In this document: positions 15,982-25,199 of the stretch, piece by piece | How the letters are laid out: each line of letters begins with the position of its first letter | Position numbering within the stretch: position 1 is the stretch's first letter | Source of the DNA: Myxococcota bacterium | GTDB lineage: Bacteria > Myxococcota > UBA727 > JAHDBA01 | Assembly (NCBI GenBank): GCA_020630615.1 | Contig: JAHDBA010000002.1 | Location: 125,112 to 189,111 of the forward strand | Direction: 5' to 3' | Length of the DNA: 64,000 bases | Program-made: the position numbers and the translations under genes | Notes under the pieces: model-generated | Seen by the model: only the letters and a program-made list of their open reading frames with translations | Databases searched by the model: none | Told to the model about the DNA's origin: nothing

Positions 15982-17685
15982 TTACCGGGTCTGAGCTTTT
16001 AGAAAGGCTTCTCCATGACCGGGGCCAAGAATATGCTCGAGTCGCTCCTTGTAGACAAAGCTACTCGCGGAATCAATATGCGGTGGATGATGGCATTCGC
16101 GACACGTCGTTTCAGGGACGTTGCGCCGAATTAAGTTAGGGTCGCCTGCACCCGCCACATGGTTTGAACCCGGTCCATGACATGACTCACATTGAACATT
16201 TTCAAAGGGGCCAACGTCCTTTGTTTTACAATAACCGCCAGGCGCATTGAAACCTACGGAATGGCATCCAATGCATTCTCGGTCCTTAGTCTTGCCCTCA
16301 CGTACCAGAGTGTCCCATGCTCGCGAATGTCCACTTTGGCGGGTAATGGCTTTGCCATCGTTGGTCCTTCCAGGCACATCCACCACCGCATTTTGCCAAA
16401 ATTTAAAGGCCGCTTGATGACAACCGTAACAGGTTTGTGCCCCAACATAGCGTGGTGCGCCCTCTTCAAGGGTAGGGCATTCAATCGACTCTTCGCAGCT
16501 CTTCACGAGTTCTGGGATCGCTTCTTCGTAAGCTTTCAATGCCTGCGCTCGATCTCGATCTTCAGGCATTCCTCGTTGCAGCGGGAGCACATGAACTTTC
16601 AAATAGGGCGCATCTGCGGACTCCAGTTTCGAACTTTTGAGACGCTCAAGTTTCGCATTCAATTTCAAAAGCTTTTTTTGATAGATTGCTGAACGCGGAT
16701 CCTTGGACGCGATGGCTTCACGATAGGTTTTGTGTTTGGACTCGAGTGCTTTCACTTTTGTTTCACGTGTGAAGCGACCTTGATCGAGCTGTATGGGTTT
16801 CTCTTTGGACCAGCCTTCAAGATCAAACTCCAATGCCCCAAGGTGTTGCCCTTGTATTCCGGCAGAGACAAAAATTGGCGCCCCAGGCGCACTTTGACTC
16901 GAGGGTAGTACGCCCTCGGGTGGCAGATCACCATGAACCACAATATCAATACAACCTCGAAGTCCGTCCAAAGCAGGTTGATAAAGTTCTCGCTTTCCTT
17001 GTGCAAGCACAACATCAAGACGATCATAATTTTCACTGCATCGTTTACGAAGTTGTGCAATTTCTTTTTCGTGATCGTTGTCTTCTTCAAAACGCGCCAT
17101 CATGATGTGCAGCATCGGCTGACCGTCGCGTTGAATGATGTGTGCCTCGGAGTTTGTTGTGAGTCTCTGAATCTTAGAGTCCGACAAAAGTTTCGGAATC
17201 CAAGTTGCTTTCTCTTGGTTGTCGAGCACACCTTCAGTCGAGACTTCAAGCCCAAGTTTGGCGAATGTCGAGACCAAAAGTTGATGTCGTGCTTCGCTCT
17301 GACATGTGTCGGCGGCAAGCATGGGTTCTGTCTTTTCAAAAAACATATTTCCAGCATCAATAATTGGAAGGACCTCACCCATTTGCGCATCAAGCGCTTT
17401 TTTCGCAGCGCTAAAACGTGCAATTCCACCCAAAGGTTCCGCGCTGCATCCACATGGGGAAACGTATCCCTGAAGGTTGGACGTAAACACCAGAGCTCCA
17501 TGATTCTTATGTGTCTTCGCGAGTTTGGGTGCTTGCGGTGTTATCACCGCGTGTGGGACCTCTACACCTTCTTCTTTTTGCGCCGTGGAAAGCGGAGGAT
17601 TGGATGACGCTAAACTGTTACAAGAATCACAGCCCAATGCACCGAGGAAAAACGTTAGTGGAAACAATAAACTCGCATATCGCAT
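15982..17685 (-). CDS. Tetraheme cytochrome c554-type lipoprotein with 5'-nucleotidase-like N-terminus
   Basis: The 567-residue lipoprotein has the lipobox LGALGC (Cys19). The N-terminal half resembles the UshA/5'-nucleotidase fold: FTSNLQGYVSPCGC, GGIARFSAAK, PIIDAGNMFF. The metal-binding D-x-H of true nucleotidases (TNDxHG) reads TSNLQG, so the site looks inactive. A CGC cysteine pair replaces it. A helical segment rich in Lys/Leu follows (residues about 330-360). The C-terminal 150 residues carry four CxxCH heme sites (CYGCH, CIGCH, CESCH, CRECH), with extra His residues as likely axial ligands. This matches the cytochrome c554 family (PF13435). It would act in periplasmic electron transfer. 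The electron partner is not in the window. Confidence 0.92.
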   Translation of the reverse strand: MRYASLLFPLTFFLGALGCDSCNSLASSNPPLSTAQKEEGVEVPHAVITPQAPKLAKTHKNHGALVFTSNLQGYVSPCGCSAEPLGGIARFSAAKKALDAQMGEVLPIIDAGNMFFEKTEPMLAADTCQSEARHQLLVSTFAKLGLEVSTEGVLDNQEKATWIPKLLSDSKIQRLTTNSEAHIIQRDGQPMLHIMMARFEEDNDHEKEIAQLRKRCSENYDRLDVVLAQGKRELYQPALDGLRGCIDIVVHGDLPPEGVLPSSQSAPGAPIFVSAGIQGQHLGALEFDLEGWSKEKPIQLDQGRFTRETKVKALESKHKTYREAIASKDPRSAIYQKKLLKLNAKLERLKSSKLESADAPYLKVHVLPLQRGMPEDRDRAQALKAYEEAIPELVKSCEESIECPTLEEGAPRYVGAQTCYGCHQAAFKFWQNAVVDVPGRTNDGKAITRQSGHSRAWDTLVREGKTKDRECIGCHSVGFNAPGGYCKTKDVGPFENVQCESCHGPGSNHVAGAGDPNLIRRNVPETTCRECHHPPHIDSASSFVYKERLEHILGPGHGEAFLKAQTR

Positions 17686-17756
17686 ACTCAGGGTCTATCA
17701 TAAAAGAAGGGTTTCAGCGCAACTTTGTCCACACCCCATTTAAAGGATTTCGTAGT

Positions 17757-18848
17757 TTGGATCTTTCAATGCAATCAATCCTCGAGGTGGGGCAGGTCTT
17801 TGGTTTTCTTCGCGAGTGGACGTATGCCAGCGTTCCTGAAAGGTGTGAAGCGTTTAGCCCTAAAGGTTGGCAAGACCTTGACCCAAGCGATATCTATCTA
17901 AAAAATACCATTGCTAAACTTTTTTCAGCGAGTGATGAGAAGGATCGGATACAACTTTTAATCCTTTGGTTGGAGCAGGTTATTCTTTTGGGGCCAGCAG
18001 GGGGCGATGAAGGGCAAGGATTAGAGCAGGCTCGTAGTAAACCCCATTTCATATTGAAGACACTCGGAGAAGCCATTGTGCGCGCAATACATCACGAAAA
18101 AGACAGGGCTTACCTACGGGTTCTTTTGGACAGCGCCGTGACCATGAGTTCACCCTACCCAACGCTTCGGAGCTCAGGAATTTACTATATTCACACGTTA
18201 TCGCATACGAATCCGGAGAAGAATCTCGTTGATAACCTCAACGCCAGCTTACGCACCCTATCTTCATTGCTAGCATCCGGTTGCGCACGTACGCAACTGC
18301 GTATCAAAGGTGTAACGTACCACGATTTTCTTGAAAGTGTTTCGAAACTTGAAGAGTGCTATCGCGATGTGATCTCAAAATGCATTGTCAACGACTGGGC
18401 GGAAGCGTGTTTCGCTTACCCTTTTGAAGGGGCCCATCTGGGCAAAAGTGATGGCACTTTCAAGGATATCCCCAGGGAGCTTCAGTCGAAATTCATATTT
18501 GGAAGAAGCACAAATACAATTGATGAATGGCATCGGGCTGCGAAAGAAGGTTGGGATTATATTTCTTTGGGGCCTATCTTTGAATCCAAAACGAAAAGTG
18601 GCCACGCTGCAGCGCTTGGACTGGAATCCGTTCGAAAACTAATGCAGGAGCGTCAAAAGTTTGACCACCCAGAACTCTGTGTGATCGGTGGAATTGATAC
18701 CCATGACCAGGTGTTTCAACTTGCAGCACTTGGTGTTGATTGGATAGCTTGTTCTTCATCGATTCAAAAAACAAAAGAGCCTGCTGTCGTCTTTCGACAC
18801 CGGACTTTTGCGTATGAAGCCGGACGCGCGGTATACAAGCTTAAGTGA
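17757..18848 (+). CDS. Thiamine phosphate synthase-like (ThiE/TenI) protein with unknown N-terminal part
   Basis: The C-terminal ~220 residues have the ThiE/TenI TIM-barrel motifs in order: TQLRIKG, IVNDWAEACF, GAHLGKSDG, FGRSTNTIDEW, ISLGPIFESKTKSGHA, CVIGGIDTHDQ. The usual NDR is NDW here. About 140 residues precede the barrel, helical and with no domain I recognise (LLILWLEQVILLG is in it). The TTG at 17757 has AAAGGA eight bases upstream; ATG at 17769 with a weaker GGA is the alternative. Earlier starts would overlap the divergent cytochrome gene. It may be a true ThiE, a TenI-type regulator, or a protein with a new combined role. Confidence 0.8.
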   Translation: MDLSMQSILEVGQVFGFLREWTYASVPERCEAFSPKGWQDLDPSDIYLKNTIAKLFSASDEKDRIQLLILWLEQVILLGPAGGDEGQGLEQARSKPHFILKTLGEAIVRAIHHEKDRAYLRVLLDSAVTMSSPYPTLRSSGIYYIHTLSHTNPEKNLVDNLNASLRTLSSLLASGCARTQLRIKGVTYHDFLESVSKLEECYRDVISKCIVNDWAEACFAYPFEGAHLGKSDGTFKDIPRELQSKFIFGRSTNTIDEWHRAAKEGWDYISLGPIFESKTKSGHAAALGLESVRKLMQERQKFDHPELCVIGGIDTHDQVFQLAALGVDWIACSSSIQKTKEPAVVFRHRTFAYEAGRAVYKLK

Positions 18849-18912
18849 GTACCATGAGTGTCCGACTTAAAAGCTGGCGGATTGATGAGTGCGTCTGTAA
18901 AGTGGAGATACG

Positions 18913-19773
18913 ATGAGACGCCCAAGAATAGTATTCAGTATCGACTCGAATCCGCACCCAACCCGCCGTGGTCCGCGTGAATATTATGAAATAGAAGCCG
19001 ACTATTTGAAAGCACTTTGGAGTGCCGGCGCGATGCCTATTGTTTTACCGTACGAATCTGCAGACGAGCTCGTGCAACATCAATCGGAATGGGATGGAGT
19101 TGTTCTGACTGGAGGTGATTTTGATATCGACCCGGCACTCTTTCATGAGGCGCCGCACCCAAAGCTGGGTACGATTAAAAGAGAGCGCTCAGCATTCGAA
19201 AGCAAGCTGTATCAAATCGCGTTGGACTTTAATAAGCCTGTTCTTGGAATCTGCGGTGGGATGCAACTCATGAATGTACTTCAGGGCGGAACACTCATCC
19301 AAGATATTGCAACCCAGTACAACCGATCTCAATCAAACTCTGCCGGGTCTCACCCTACAGAAAGCGGGCCAGCACGTCCCCAAAACACCCAAGGAGTTCA
19401 TACTGGCACCGCTAACATTCCGACAGTTAAGCAAGGCACTCAGAATCAACGCACTACGCTCAACCACGAACAAGTAGAATGCAAGAGCCAGGCAGGTCAT
19501 TCGATTGCGATCGAACACGATTCCAGGCTCGCAGAGATTCTTGGTGTCACCCGGATTGGCGTCAACTCGACACATCATCAGGCGATTAAAGAGGTCTCAT
19601 CGTTCTATCGATGCGTCGCAAAAGCACCGGATGGAATTGTTGAAGCGATTGAAAACAGAAATGCAAAGACGGGTTGGCACTTAGGTGTTCAATGGCACCC
19701 GGAAGCGATGGTCGATTCGCGCCAGCATCAGATCTATCATGCCTTTGTGAAGCATGCATCCTGGGCGATATAA
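18913..19773 (+). CDS. Class I glutamine amidotransferase, C26 (PuuD-like) hydrolase
   Basis: This 286-residue hydrolase is of the gamma-glutamyl-GABA hydrolase type. The nucleophile elbow is PVLGICGGMQLMNVL (Cys), and the catalytic His-x-Glu is GVQWHPEAM. GVNSTHHQAIKEV precedes it as in the C26 family. The N-terminal VVLTGGDFDIDP loop is also typical. A long polar insert between the Cys and His regions (residues about 140-195, rich in Gln/Thr/Ser) is unusual. The start has GGAGATACG upstream. No other putrescine gene is near, so the substrate is uncertain. Confidence 0.9.
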   Translation: MRRPRIVFSIDSNPHPTRRGPREYYEIEADYLKALWSAGAMPIVLPYESADELVQHQSEWDGVVLTGGDFDIDPALFHEAPHPKLGTIKRERSAFESKLYQIALDFNKPVLGICGGMQLMNVLQGGTLIQDIATQYNRSQSNSAGSHPTESGPARPQNTQGVHTGTANIPTVKQGTQNQRTTLNHEQVECKSQAGHSIAIEHDSRLAEILGVTRIGVNSTHHQAIKEVSSFYRCVAKAPDGIVEAIENRNAKTGWHLGVQWHPEAMVDSRQHQIYHAFVKHASWAI

Positions 19774-19806
19774 GGAATGCGAAAAAGGTCTAACCCCCTA
19801 CTCACT

Positions 19807-20253
19807 TTAAAGTTCGTGTGGAGTTGGATAGCTCGATAGGGCCAATCGATTCCCATCGCTGTCATTGAAATACACACTGAACTTACTCCTTTCATGAATC
19901 GTAATCTCTTTCGCCTTGAGTCTATCGATCCACACCCTCCATTCATCCGAATTGACTCCTAGAGCAATCATATAGAAACCTGGAGGAATAGACCTTGATT
20001 GCTCTTTGAAGATAGAGCTAAACCCGGATTCTGTCTTTTGAATAGACGAGCCAGCATCGTTACGTGTGTCCTTTGATTCTTGATTGATATCTTCCAGCAT
20101 CAAGACGACACCATTCAAATCAAACCAAAGAGAGCGTTGACGTCCGTTATCATAAAAGTAGGTCTTCTGAGGCGCTTGACCGAGTAAGCCCTGATAAAAT
20201 GAACCCAGCGTTTCCAGATGAAATGTTTTGATTGCAATATGATGAAGCTGCAT
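19807..20253 (-). CDS. VOC-superfamily (glyoxalase/dioxygenase-fold) protein
   Basis: The 148-residue protein begins MQLHHIAIKTFHLETLGSFY, the typical first VOC betaalphabeta module, followed by WFDLNGVVLMLED as the second strand set. FKEQSRSIPPGFYMIAL and KFSVYFNDSDGNRLAL form the second module; the DPDGN-like signature is DSDGN. A His and Glu of the metal site are visible (HHIAI, LMLED). ATG 20253 has AAGGAG eight bases upstream; earlier ATGs (20271, 20340) run towards or into the kinase gene. It lies 22 bases behind the hybrid kinase and is probably in its transcript. The substrate is unknown. Confidence 0.87.
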   Translation of the reverse strand: MQLHHIAIKTFHLETLGSFYQGLLGQAPQKTYFYDNGRQRSLWFDLNGVVLMLEDINQESKDTRNDAGSSIQKTESGFSSIFKEQSRSIPPGFYMIALGVNSDEWRVWIDRLKAKEITIHERSKFSVYFNDSDGNRLALSSYPTPHEL

Positions 20254-20275
20254 TGTCTCTGCTCCTTCCATCGTT

Positions 20276-23200
20276 TTAACTTTCCTTAAAAAGTTCAGAG
20301 ATCTTTGAGAGAAGATCAACAATATGAAAGGGCTTCTCAATTACAAGATTGACGGCTTCGTAGAGCTTTTGTGTTTCCGGATCGTGTTTGCGCCAACCCG
20401 TCACGATGCCCAATTTTTGATTGAGGTCTTTGCCTTGAAGTTGCTGCAACACGGATTGGCCAGGAATATCGGGTAAAGAGAGGTCGCAGAGGATTAAATC
20501 AAAGTCCTCCTGGTCCGCAAGCATTAATCCATCCTGCCCGCATTCCGCGAGAACAACATGATAACCCGCGTCCGAGAGAACATCATCCAAGATCTCTCGG
20601 ATACTCTCCTCATCATCGATGACAAGAATCGAAAGACCTTCCACATTTGAAGGTTGTGCACCCAACATGGTCACCACGCTAACTTCGTCTTTATCAAACT
20701 CGGCTTCGGGTTCTTCTGCAAGAGGCAAGCTTAGACGAAAGCCTGTTTGGTAATCGTCCTCTTCGGGATCAAAGAAGCGCAACGCACCTTGATGATCTTG
20801 GGTAATCCTGACACTCACACTGAGCCCGAGTCCCGTTCCTGCATCGCCTTTCGTGCTTACAAAGGGCTCAAAAATACTTTCCCTTAGATCGTTAGGAACT
20901 CCGATCCCGGAATCAAAAACCTCAATAACGATCAAGCCCGCAGCTTCACGTGCACGGAGTCGAACTTTTGGCGTATGGGGATTACGCGGATCGAGAACCG
21001 CATCGAGGGCATTGCGTAAAAGGTTCGTTACGACCTCACGGATTTCAGCTGGCCGACAATAGATGTGTCCTTCACAGGATTCAAAGTCCGTGATCAGTTC
21101 AACCTTTTGGCTTTGCTCAAGGTCGGGTGTCACGTAATCAACACAGTCCCGGAGCAACTCATTCGCTGGAACACGAACATATTCAACAGATCGTTCACCT
21201 TTTGCGAGGCCTCGAATTCGTTCCGCAATATCTGCTCCATCTTTTACAGCACGCAGGATTTTATGGAGTTCACTTTTTAAGATTTTTTGGTTTCCATGTG
21301 CATTGGGCTCAATCCTTCCTAGAATCAGTTCTGTACGACCTTTGATTGCGGTGAGTATATTGTTAAAGTCGTGCGTCACACCGGATGCGACTTCTCCAAC
21401 TGCACGAACCCGTTCTGCTTTGACGAGTTCGTTTTGCGTGTCTCGCAATACATTCATCGTTTGTTCGCGTGCATCAAGAAGATCGATCTTGTGTTTCGAA
21501 ATTGCAACGTGCATCGCAATGGTTTCAAGAGCGTCAATAACGTTCTGCGCAACAGGTGTACTTTCCGGAAAGCCCAGTAGAAGTCCCCCTCGTAAGCGGT
21601 TTTCATAAAAAATCGGGACAGCAACCAGTGCACCCACACCAGCATTGAAGAGTCGCAATGCATTCCTGGGCAAACGGGAACTTCCTTGCTCCATCACATT
21701 CGGTTTTAATCTTTGAATACTTCGTCCCAAATCGTGAGCGGAACCCAATAAGGTATCGCTTTCGTTGATACGCTGGATATTCCCGCTCGCCTTTGGGTTA
21801 TGGACCTGCAGTTCAAGAAAAGCCTTTTCTTCGTTTTGGTATTCATAGAGACGTACAAACGCAGGGGAGAACGTCTTACGTATACTCTCAACGACACGTC
21901 GGCCTACCTCGACAGAATCATTGGAATCGGAGAGGGTCAGAGTGATATCCGAGAGCGCTTTCATACGTTTTAGCGCATTTTCTTGCGATAGAATTAGATG
22001 TGCTTTATCGATCGCGTTCCCCACGGCGACACTAATACCTTTGATCATTTGTAGGTCTCGCTGCCTTACTTTTCGACCCGAAGGTAGAAAAACAAATGCT
22101 GCCCCAACGCTACGATTTTGGCTGCGTAATGGGAGGATAATGGCACCTTTGAAGCCCTCGTCGCGTACCGCTTGTATTGTAATTCTTGGGTCCACCTTCA
22201 TATCGTCCACAACATAGATTTCGTTCTTGCGATATGCTGATGCCAGTAGAGAAGCGCCCCGAATAGTTAAGGATTGTAGTGGGCGTGCCAAATTCCGTGG
22301 TACGCCCTCGGTCGCAATTAAGTCCAAGCTTTTCGTACCGTCTCGCGCGATGTAAATGCCTGTTGCCTTGGCTTGCGCTATGAAGTGCACATGCTCACAT
22401 GCGCGTTTGAGAATGTCTTCGAGTCGATGCGATTGATGAATCGCAGACTCAAGTTCTAGAAGCGCGCGCAGTTCACTGTTTTTCCGTAAGAGCTCTTCTT
22501 CAAGTCGATGATATTGGCCACGATCTCGAATAATTGCCACATTAACGTCACGCCCTTCTTGAAGCGCGAAAAGCAAAACCTCACAAGGAAAGCTTTGCCC
22601 GTCATTGCGCACTCCCATGAAACCATTGCTTGATTCAGCAGGCTTTAAAATGGTTGCAACTTCACCTCGGCGCAAAAGCTGCTGCCAGGCATCTTGTGGT
22701 TCAAATCGTAGGCTTGGATCCCAACGTGTGATGGCCTCACTGTCATCTGCAAGCCTAAAAAGTTGTCTGAAGCGCGTGTTCACAAAAAGCACACGTGGCC
22801 CTCGAAATACAATGATCGCATCATGGCTATGTTTGGCAAGCGCACGTAAATCAAAGCGACCATGAATCGATTGTCCATGTGTAGCTTTTTTTAAAGAAGC
22901 CTCGACATTCAGTTCAAGAAGATCCGGGTTGTATTGCAGCCCAATACAGAACTCCTGAATGCCCAAGCGAGCAAGGACGAGTCGATCTTCGCTTTCAGCA
23001 CGAGTGAAAACAACGAGAATTCGCTCAAAGGCAATCCCTGCGACACCAAAGCGTTGCACAATCTTAATGCTTTCATCGGTAAAGGCCTCAAAATCCAAAA
23101 GTACCAAAGGTAAGAGCTGGGCAGGGCTCATCTTTGTGTCTGCGACAACTTGACTCAAACTTCGAAGAGCAGAGTCACAGTTGTCAGCAAGAATCAAATG

Positions 23201-23299
23201 TAGGCTATGCCCTTTCAGCTCCAAACGCGTGACGAGGTCTTTGATCCAGAAACTTGTAGAGTCTTTGCGTGAGACTAAAACAATCGATGAAGTTGCCAT
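20276..23299 (-). CDS. Large hybrid sensor histidine kinase (PAS, two GAF, HisKA, HATPase, receiver)
   Basis: This is a 1007-residue cytosolic hybrid kinase. The N-terminal ~130 residues look like a degenerate receiver domain. Then come a PAS region (DAIIVFRGPRVLFVNTRFRQ), two GAF-like domains (the second includes VGALVAVPIFYENRLRGGLL), a HisKA domain with phospho-acceptor His643 in GVTHDFNNIL, an HATPase with N box LLRNALDAV and G boxes FDSGIGVP and GTGLGLSVS, and a C-terminal receiver with Asp939 in LILCDLSLPD. No membrane helix is seen. I chose ATG 23299 (MATSSIVLV) because longer starts overlap the divergent gene; ATG 23353 is possible. The divergent neighbour carries a phospho-acceptor domain and may be its partner. 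Confidence 0.93.
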   Translation of the reverse strand: MATSSIVLVSRKDSTSFWIKDLVTRLELKGHSLHLILADNCDSALRSLSQVVADTKMSPAQLLPLVLLDFEAFTDESIKIVQRFGVAGIAFERILVVFTRAESEDRLVLARLGIQEFCIGLQYNPDLLELNVEASLKKATHGQSIHGRFDLRALAKHSHDAIIVFRGPRVLFVNTRFRQLFRLADDSEAITRWDPSLRFEPQDAWQQLLRRGEVATILKPAESSNGFMGVRNDGQSFPCEVLLFALQEGRDVNVAIIRDRGQYHRLEEELLRKNSELRALLELESAIHQSHRLEDILKRACEHVHFIAQAKATGIYIARDGTKSLDLIATEGVPRNLARPLQSLTIRGASLLASAYRKNEIYVVDDMKVDPRITIQAVRDEGFKGAIILPLRSQNRSVGAAFVFLPSGRKVRQRDLQMIKGISVAVGNAIDKAHLILSQENALKRMKALSDITLTLSDSNDSVEVGRRVVESIRKTFSPAFVRLYEYQNEEKAFLELQVHNPKASGNIQRINESDTLLGSAHDLGRSIQRLKPNVMEQGSSRLPRNALRLFNAGVGALVAVPIFYENRLRGGLLLGFPESTPVAQNVIDALETIAMHVAISKHKIDLLDAREQTMNVLRDTQNELVKAERVRAVGEVASGVTHDFNNILTAIKGRTELILGRIEPNAHGNQKILKSELHKILRAVKDGADIAERIRGLAKGERSVEYVRVPANELLRDCVDYVTPDLEQSQKVELITDFESCEGHIYCRPAEIREVVTNLLRNALDAVLDPRNPHTPKVRLRAREAAGLIVIEVFDSGIGVPNDLRESIFEPFVSTKGDAGTGLGLSVSVRITQDHQGALRFFDPEEDDYQTGFRLSLPLAEEPEAEFDKDEVSVVTMLGAQPSNVEGLSILVIDDEESIREILDDVLSDAGYHVVLAECGQDGLMLADQEDFDLILCDLSLPDIPGQSVLQQLQGKDLNQKLGIVTGWRKHDPETQKLYEAVNLVIEKPFHIVDLLSKISELFKES

Positions 23300-23441
23300 G
23301 CATAAGCCTAGCGTGAAAGAATTTGAATGCGTAGTTTTCCGCAATTTCAGCATCAGGCGATAAAAATACGGGTGCGTTTCCAACAATGCTAAAGTTGAGA
23401 TCTTTATTTTCATTGATAAGCTTTGGTTGAGAGGTGCACCT

Positions 23442-24698
23442 GTGGACGATGACATTTTTGAGCTTCATACCGAGCCAGAGGGCGCAGCATTGGATGAAAA
23501 CTGGTCCAACGTTCCTGCACTGCGCGAGAATCCTCTTTGCTATCTTGGTAGTGAAGTAGTCGTCGCACGTCAAAGTGCTCTTCGTGACCGTTTAAATATT
23601 TCTCGGCCGATATTACCTTTGATCTGGGGAGCGACTTCACTTGATGAGTTACTGTCTCAGATTGAAAACCCGTCGAGCAGGAAAGTTCAGCTGCTAATCG
23701 AGCTTGGTCATCTCAGTAGACATTCGCTCCAACGACTGGATCGCTTTATGGTCGACCTTGCCCAACGCCTTCCCTTGAGCATCGCCGTCATTGTCACGAA
23801 CGAAGAGGATTTCGATCGTGTGGGCGCTCTTCAGGCGAAGCTTGATGTTGTTTTTGATTTGCGACTTCCCAACCATGTGTTGAGTTCTCTTTGTTCGTGC
23901 TGGTTGAAACGCGAGAGGGACGATCGTTATGCACGCCTTGAGCAAGAAGTTCGAACAACGAAAGAGTTCTTGGGTAACTTAATCAATGCTTCCGATGCTG
24001 CGGTGATTGCAGCCGACATGAATGGGACAATCTTGCTTTACAATAAAGCTGCATCGAAATTGCTTGGGCATGCTCCCAAAAAAGCGATTGGCTCTTTAAA
24101 CCTGAGTTCGATCTATGCATCGGGTGACCAAGAGCAAGTCATGCGTAAGTTACGTAGTGCGGGTTGGGGCGGCCAAGATAAGCTGGTCAATGAAGGTATT
24201 GAATTGATCGATGTTGAAGGGGTCATCATCCCCTCGGCGCAGTCTGCCACAATCATTCGAGAACAAGGCCTTGAGGTTGCAACGATCAATATTTTCCGAG
24301 ATTTACGAGAGAAAATGTCGATGGAGCAACAACTCTCTCAAACAGAGCAGGCGCTCCTTGAATCACAAAAGGCAGGCGTTGCCGCAGAACTTGCGGGAAT
24401 GGCAGCCCACGAGCTCAATCAGCCTTTAACCTCTGTGTTGGGTTATGCGGACATTCTACGAGCGCGCCTCGAAGGACAAGATTCTCGTGCATCAAAACAT
24501 GCCGAGCGTATTTATGAGCAAGCAACACGAATGGCGGAGATTGTTCGACGCATTGCAAACATCACCCGTCATAAAACGAAACCCTACTCGCGCGACACGC
24601 AAATGATCGATCTCAGTGCTGCTTCAAGTCATGGTGATGTTGTACGCCAGAAAAAAAACATAGAGTCGATCATCCGCTTGGATACAATCGACCCCTAA
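23442..24698 (+). CDS. Histidine kinase-like protein with PAS and HisKA but no ATPase domain
   Basis: The 418-residue protein has an N-terminal region of about 165 residues with a receiver-like pattern, a PAS domain (NASDAAVIAADMNGTILLYN), and a HisKA dimerisation domain with His323 in MAAHELNQPLTSVLGYA. Only 95 residues follow the His and none of the HATPase N or G boxes is present. The C-terminus is Ser/Arg/Lys-rich. The GTG at 23442 has GAGG seven bases upstream; a TTG at 23427 is possible. It is divergent from the large hybrid kinase, with 142 bases between. It may be phosphorylated by another kinase, act as a dominant partner, or be a truncated remnant. Confidence 0.85.
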   Translation: MDDDIFELHTEPEGAALDENWSNVPALRENPLCYLGSEVVVARQSALRDRLNISRPILPLIWGATSLDELLSQIENPSSRKVQLLIELGHLSRHSLQRLDRFMVDLAQRLPLSIAVIVTNEEDFDRVGALQAKLDVVFDLRLPNHVLSSLCSCWLKRERDDRYARLEQEVRTTKEFLGNLINASDAAVIAADMNGTILLYNKAASKLLGHAPKKAIGSLNLSSIYASGDQEQVMRKLRSAGWGGQDKLVNEGIELIDVEGVIIPSAQSATIIREQGLEVATINIFRDLREKMSMEQQLSQTEQALLESQKAGVAAELAGMAAHELNQPLTSVLGYADILRARLEGQDSRASKHAERIYEQATRMAEIVRRIANITRHKTKPYSRDTQMIDLSAASSHGDVVRQKKNIESIIRLDTIDP

Positions 24699-24748
24699 AA
24701 TCTCTCTAATATTTGTCTGTCGAGCTCTAAGATTGGCTCTGCAAAATC

Positions 24749-25090
24749 TTACTCTGGCATAGAGTCTGTTGGCCCAGCGAAAACATAGTCCACTGCGCCG
24801 ACCACTACATACGTTGCTGTGTCTGCAAGATCTTTAATGCGCCCCACGAAAGTCACTACTTCATCAAGCGGTCCGCTGACTCCGCTGCGAGGAACGCGAG
24901 CAAAAGCTTTTGCAAAGTTGTTTTTCATGGATGCAAAGTAATCGGCTCGTGGTGCATCCATTGATTTTATTGATTCTGCACCATTTCTGTCTTTCGAGAG
25001 TCGGATCTTCTTGGCGTCGTTTCGATCGTAGACTTTTAGGTTTTCGTCAATTGTGTAGAAAAAGTTTGAGATGGGTCCTAATGCATTCAT
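24749..25090 (-). CDS. Orphan small cytosolic protein, 113 residues
   Basis: I do not recognise the family. The N-terminus is MNALGPISNFFYTIDENLKV, the middle is Lys/Arg/Asp-rich (YDRNDAKKIRLSKDRNG), and a mildly hydrophobic helix runs near the C-terminus (ADTATYVVVGAVDYVFAG). ATG 25090 has AGGA seven bases upstream; an earlier ATG at 25129 lacks one. It stands convergent with the kinase-like gene and divergent from rseP, with 109 bases before rseP. Confidence 0.65.
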   Translation of the reverse strand: MNALGPISNFFYTIDENLKVYDRNDAKKIRLSKDRNGAESIKSMDAPRADYFASMKNNFAKAFARVPRSGVSGPLDEVVTFVGRIKDLADTATYVVVGAVDYVFAGPTDSMPE

Positions 25091-25199
25091 AATGTGTTCC
25101 TTTTGAGTTGTGTGGCTCTTGATATTCATTCACCGGCATTTTTGGCGCGATTTGAGTGAAAAGTGCGCAATCGTGCCTGAAAAGTGATAACTGATATCT

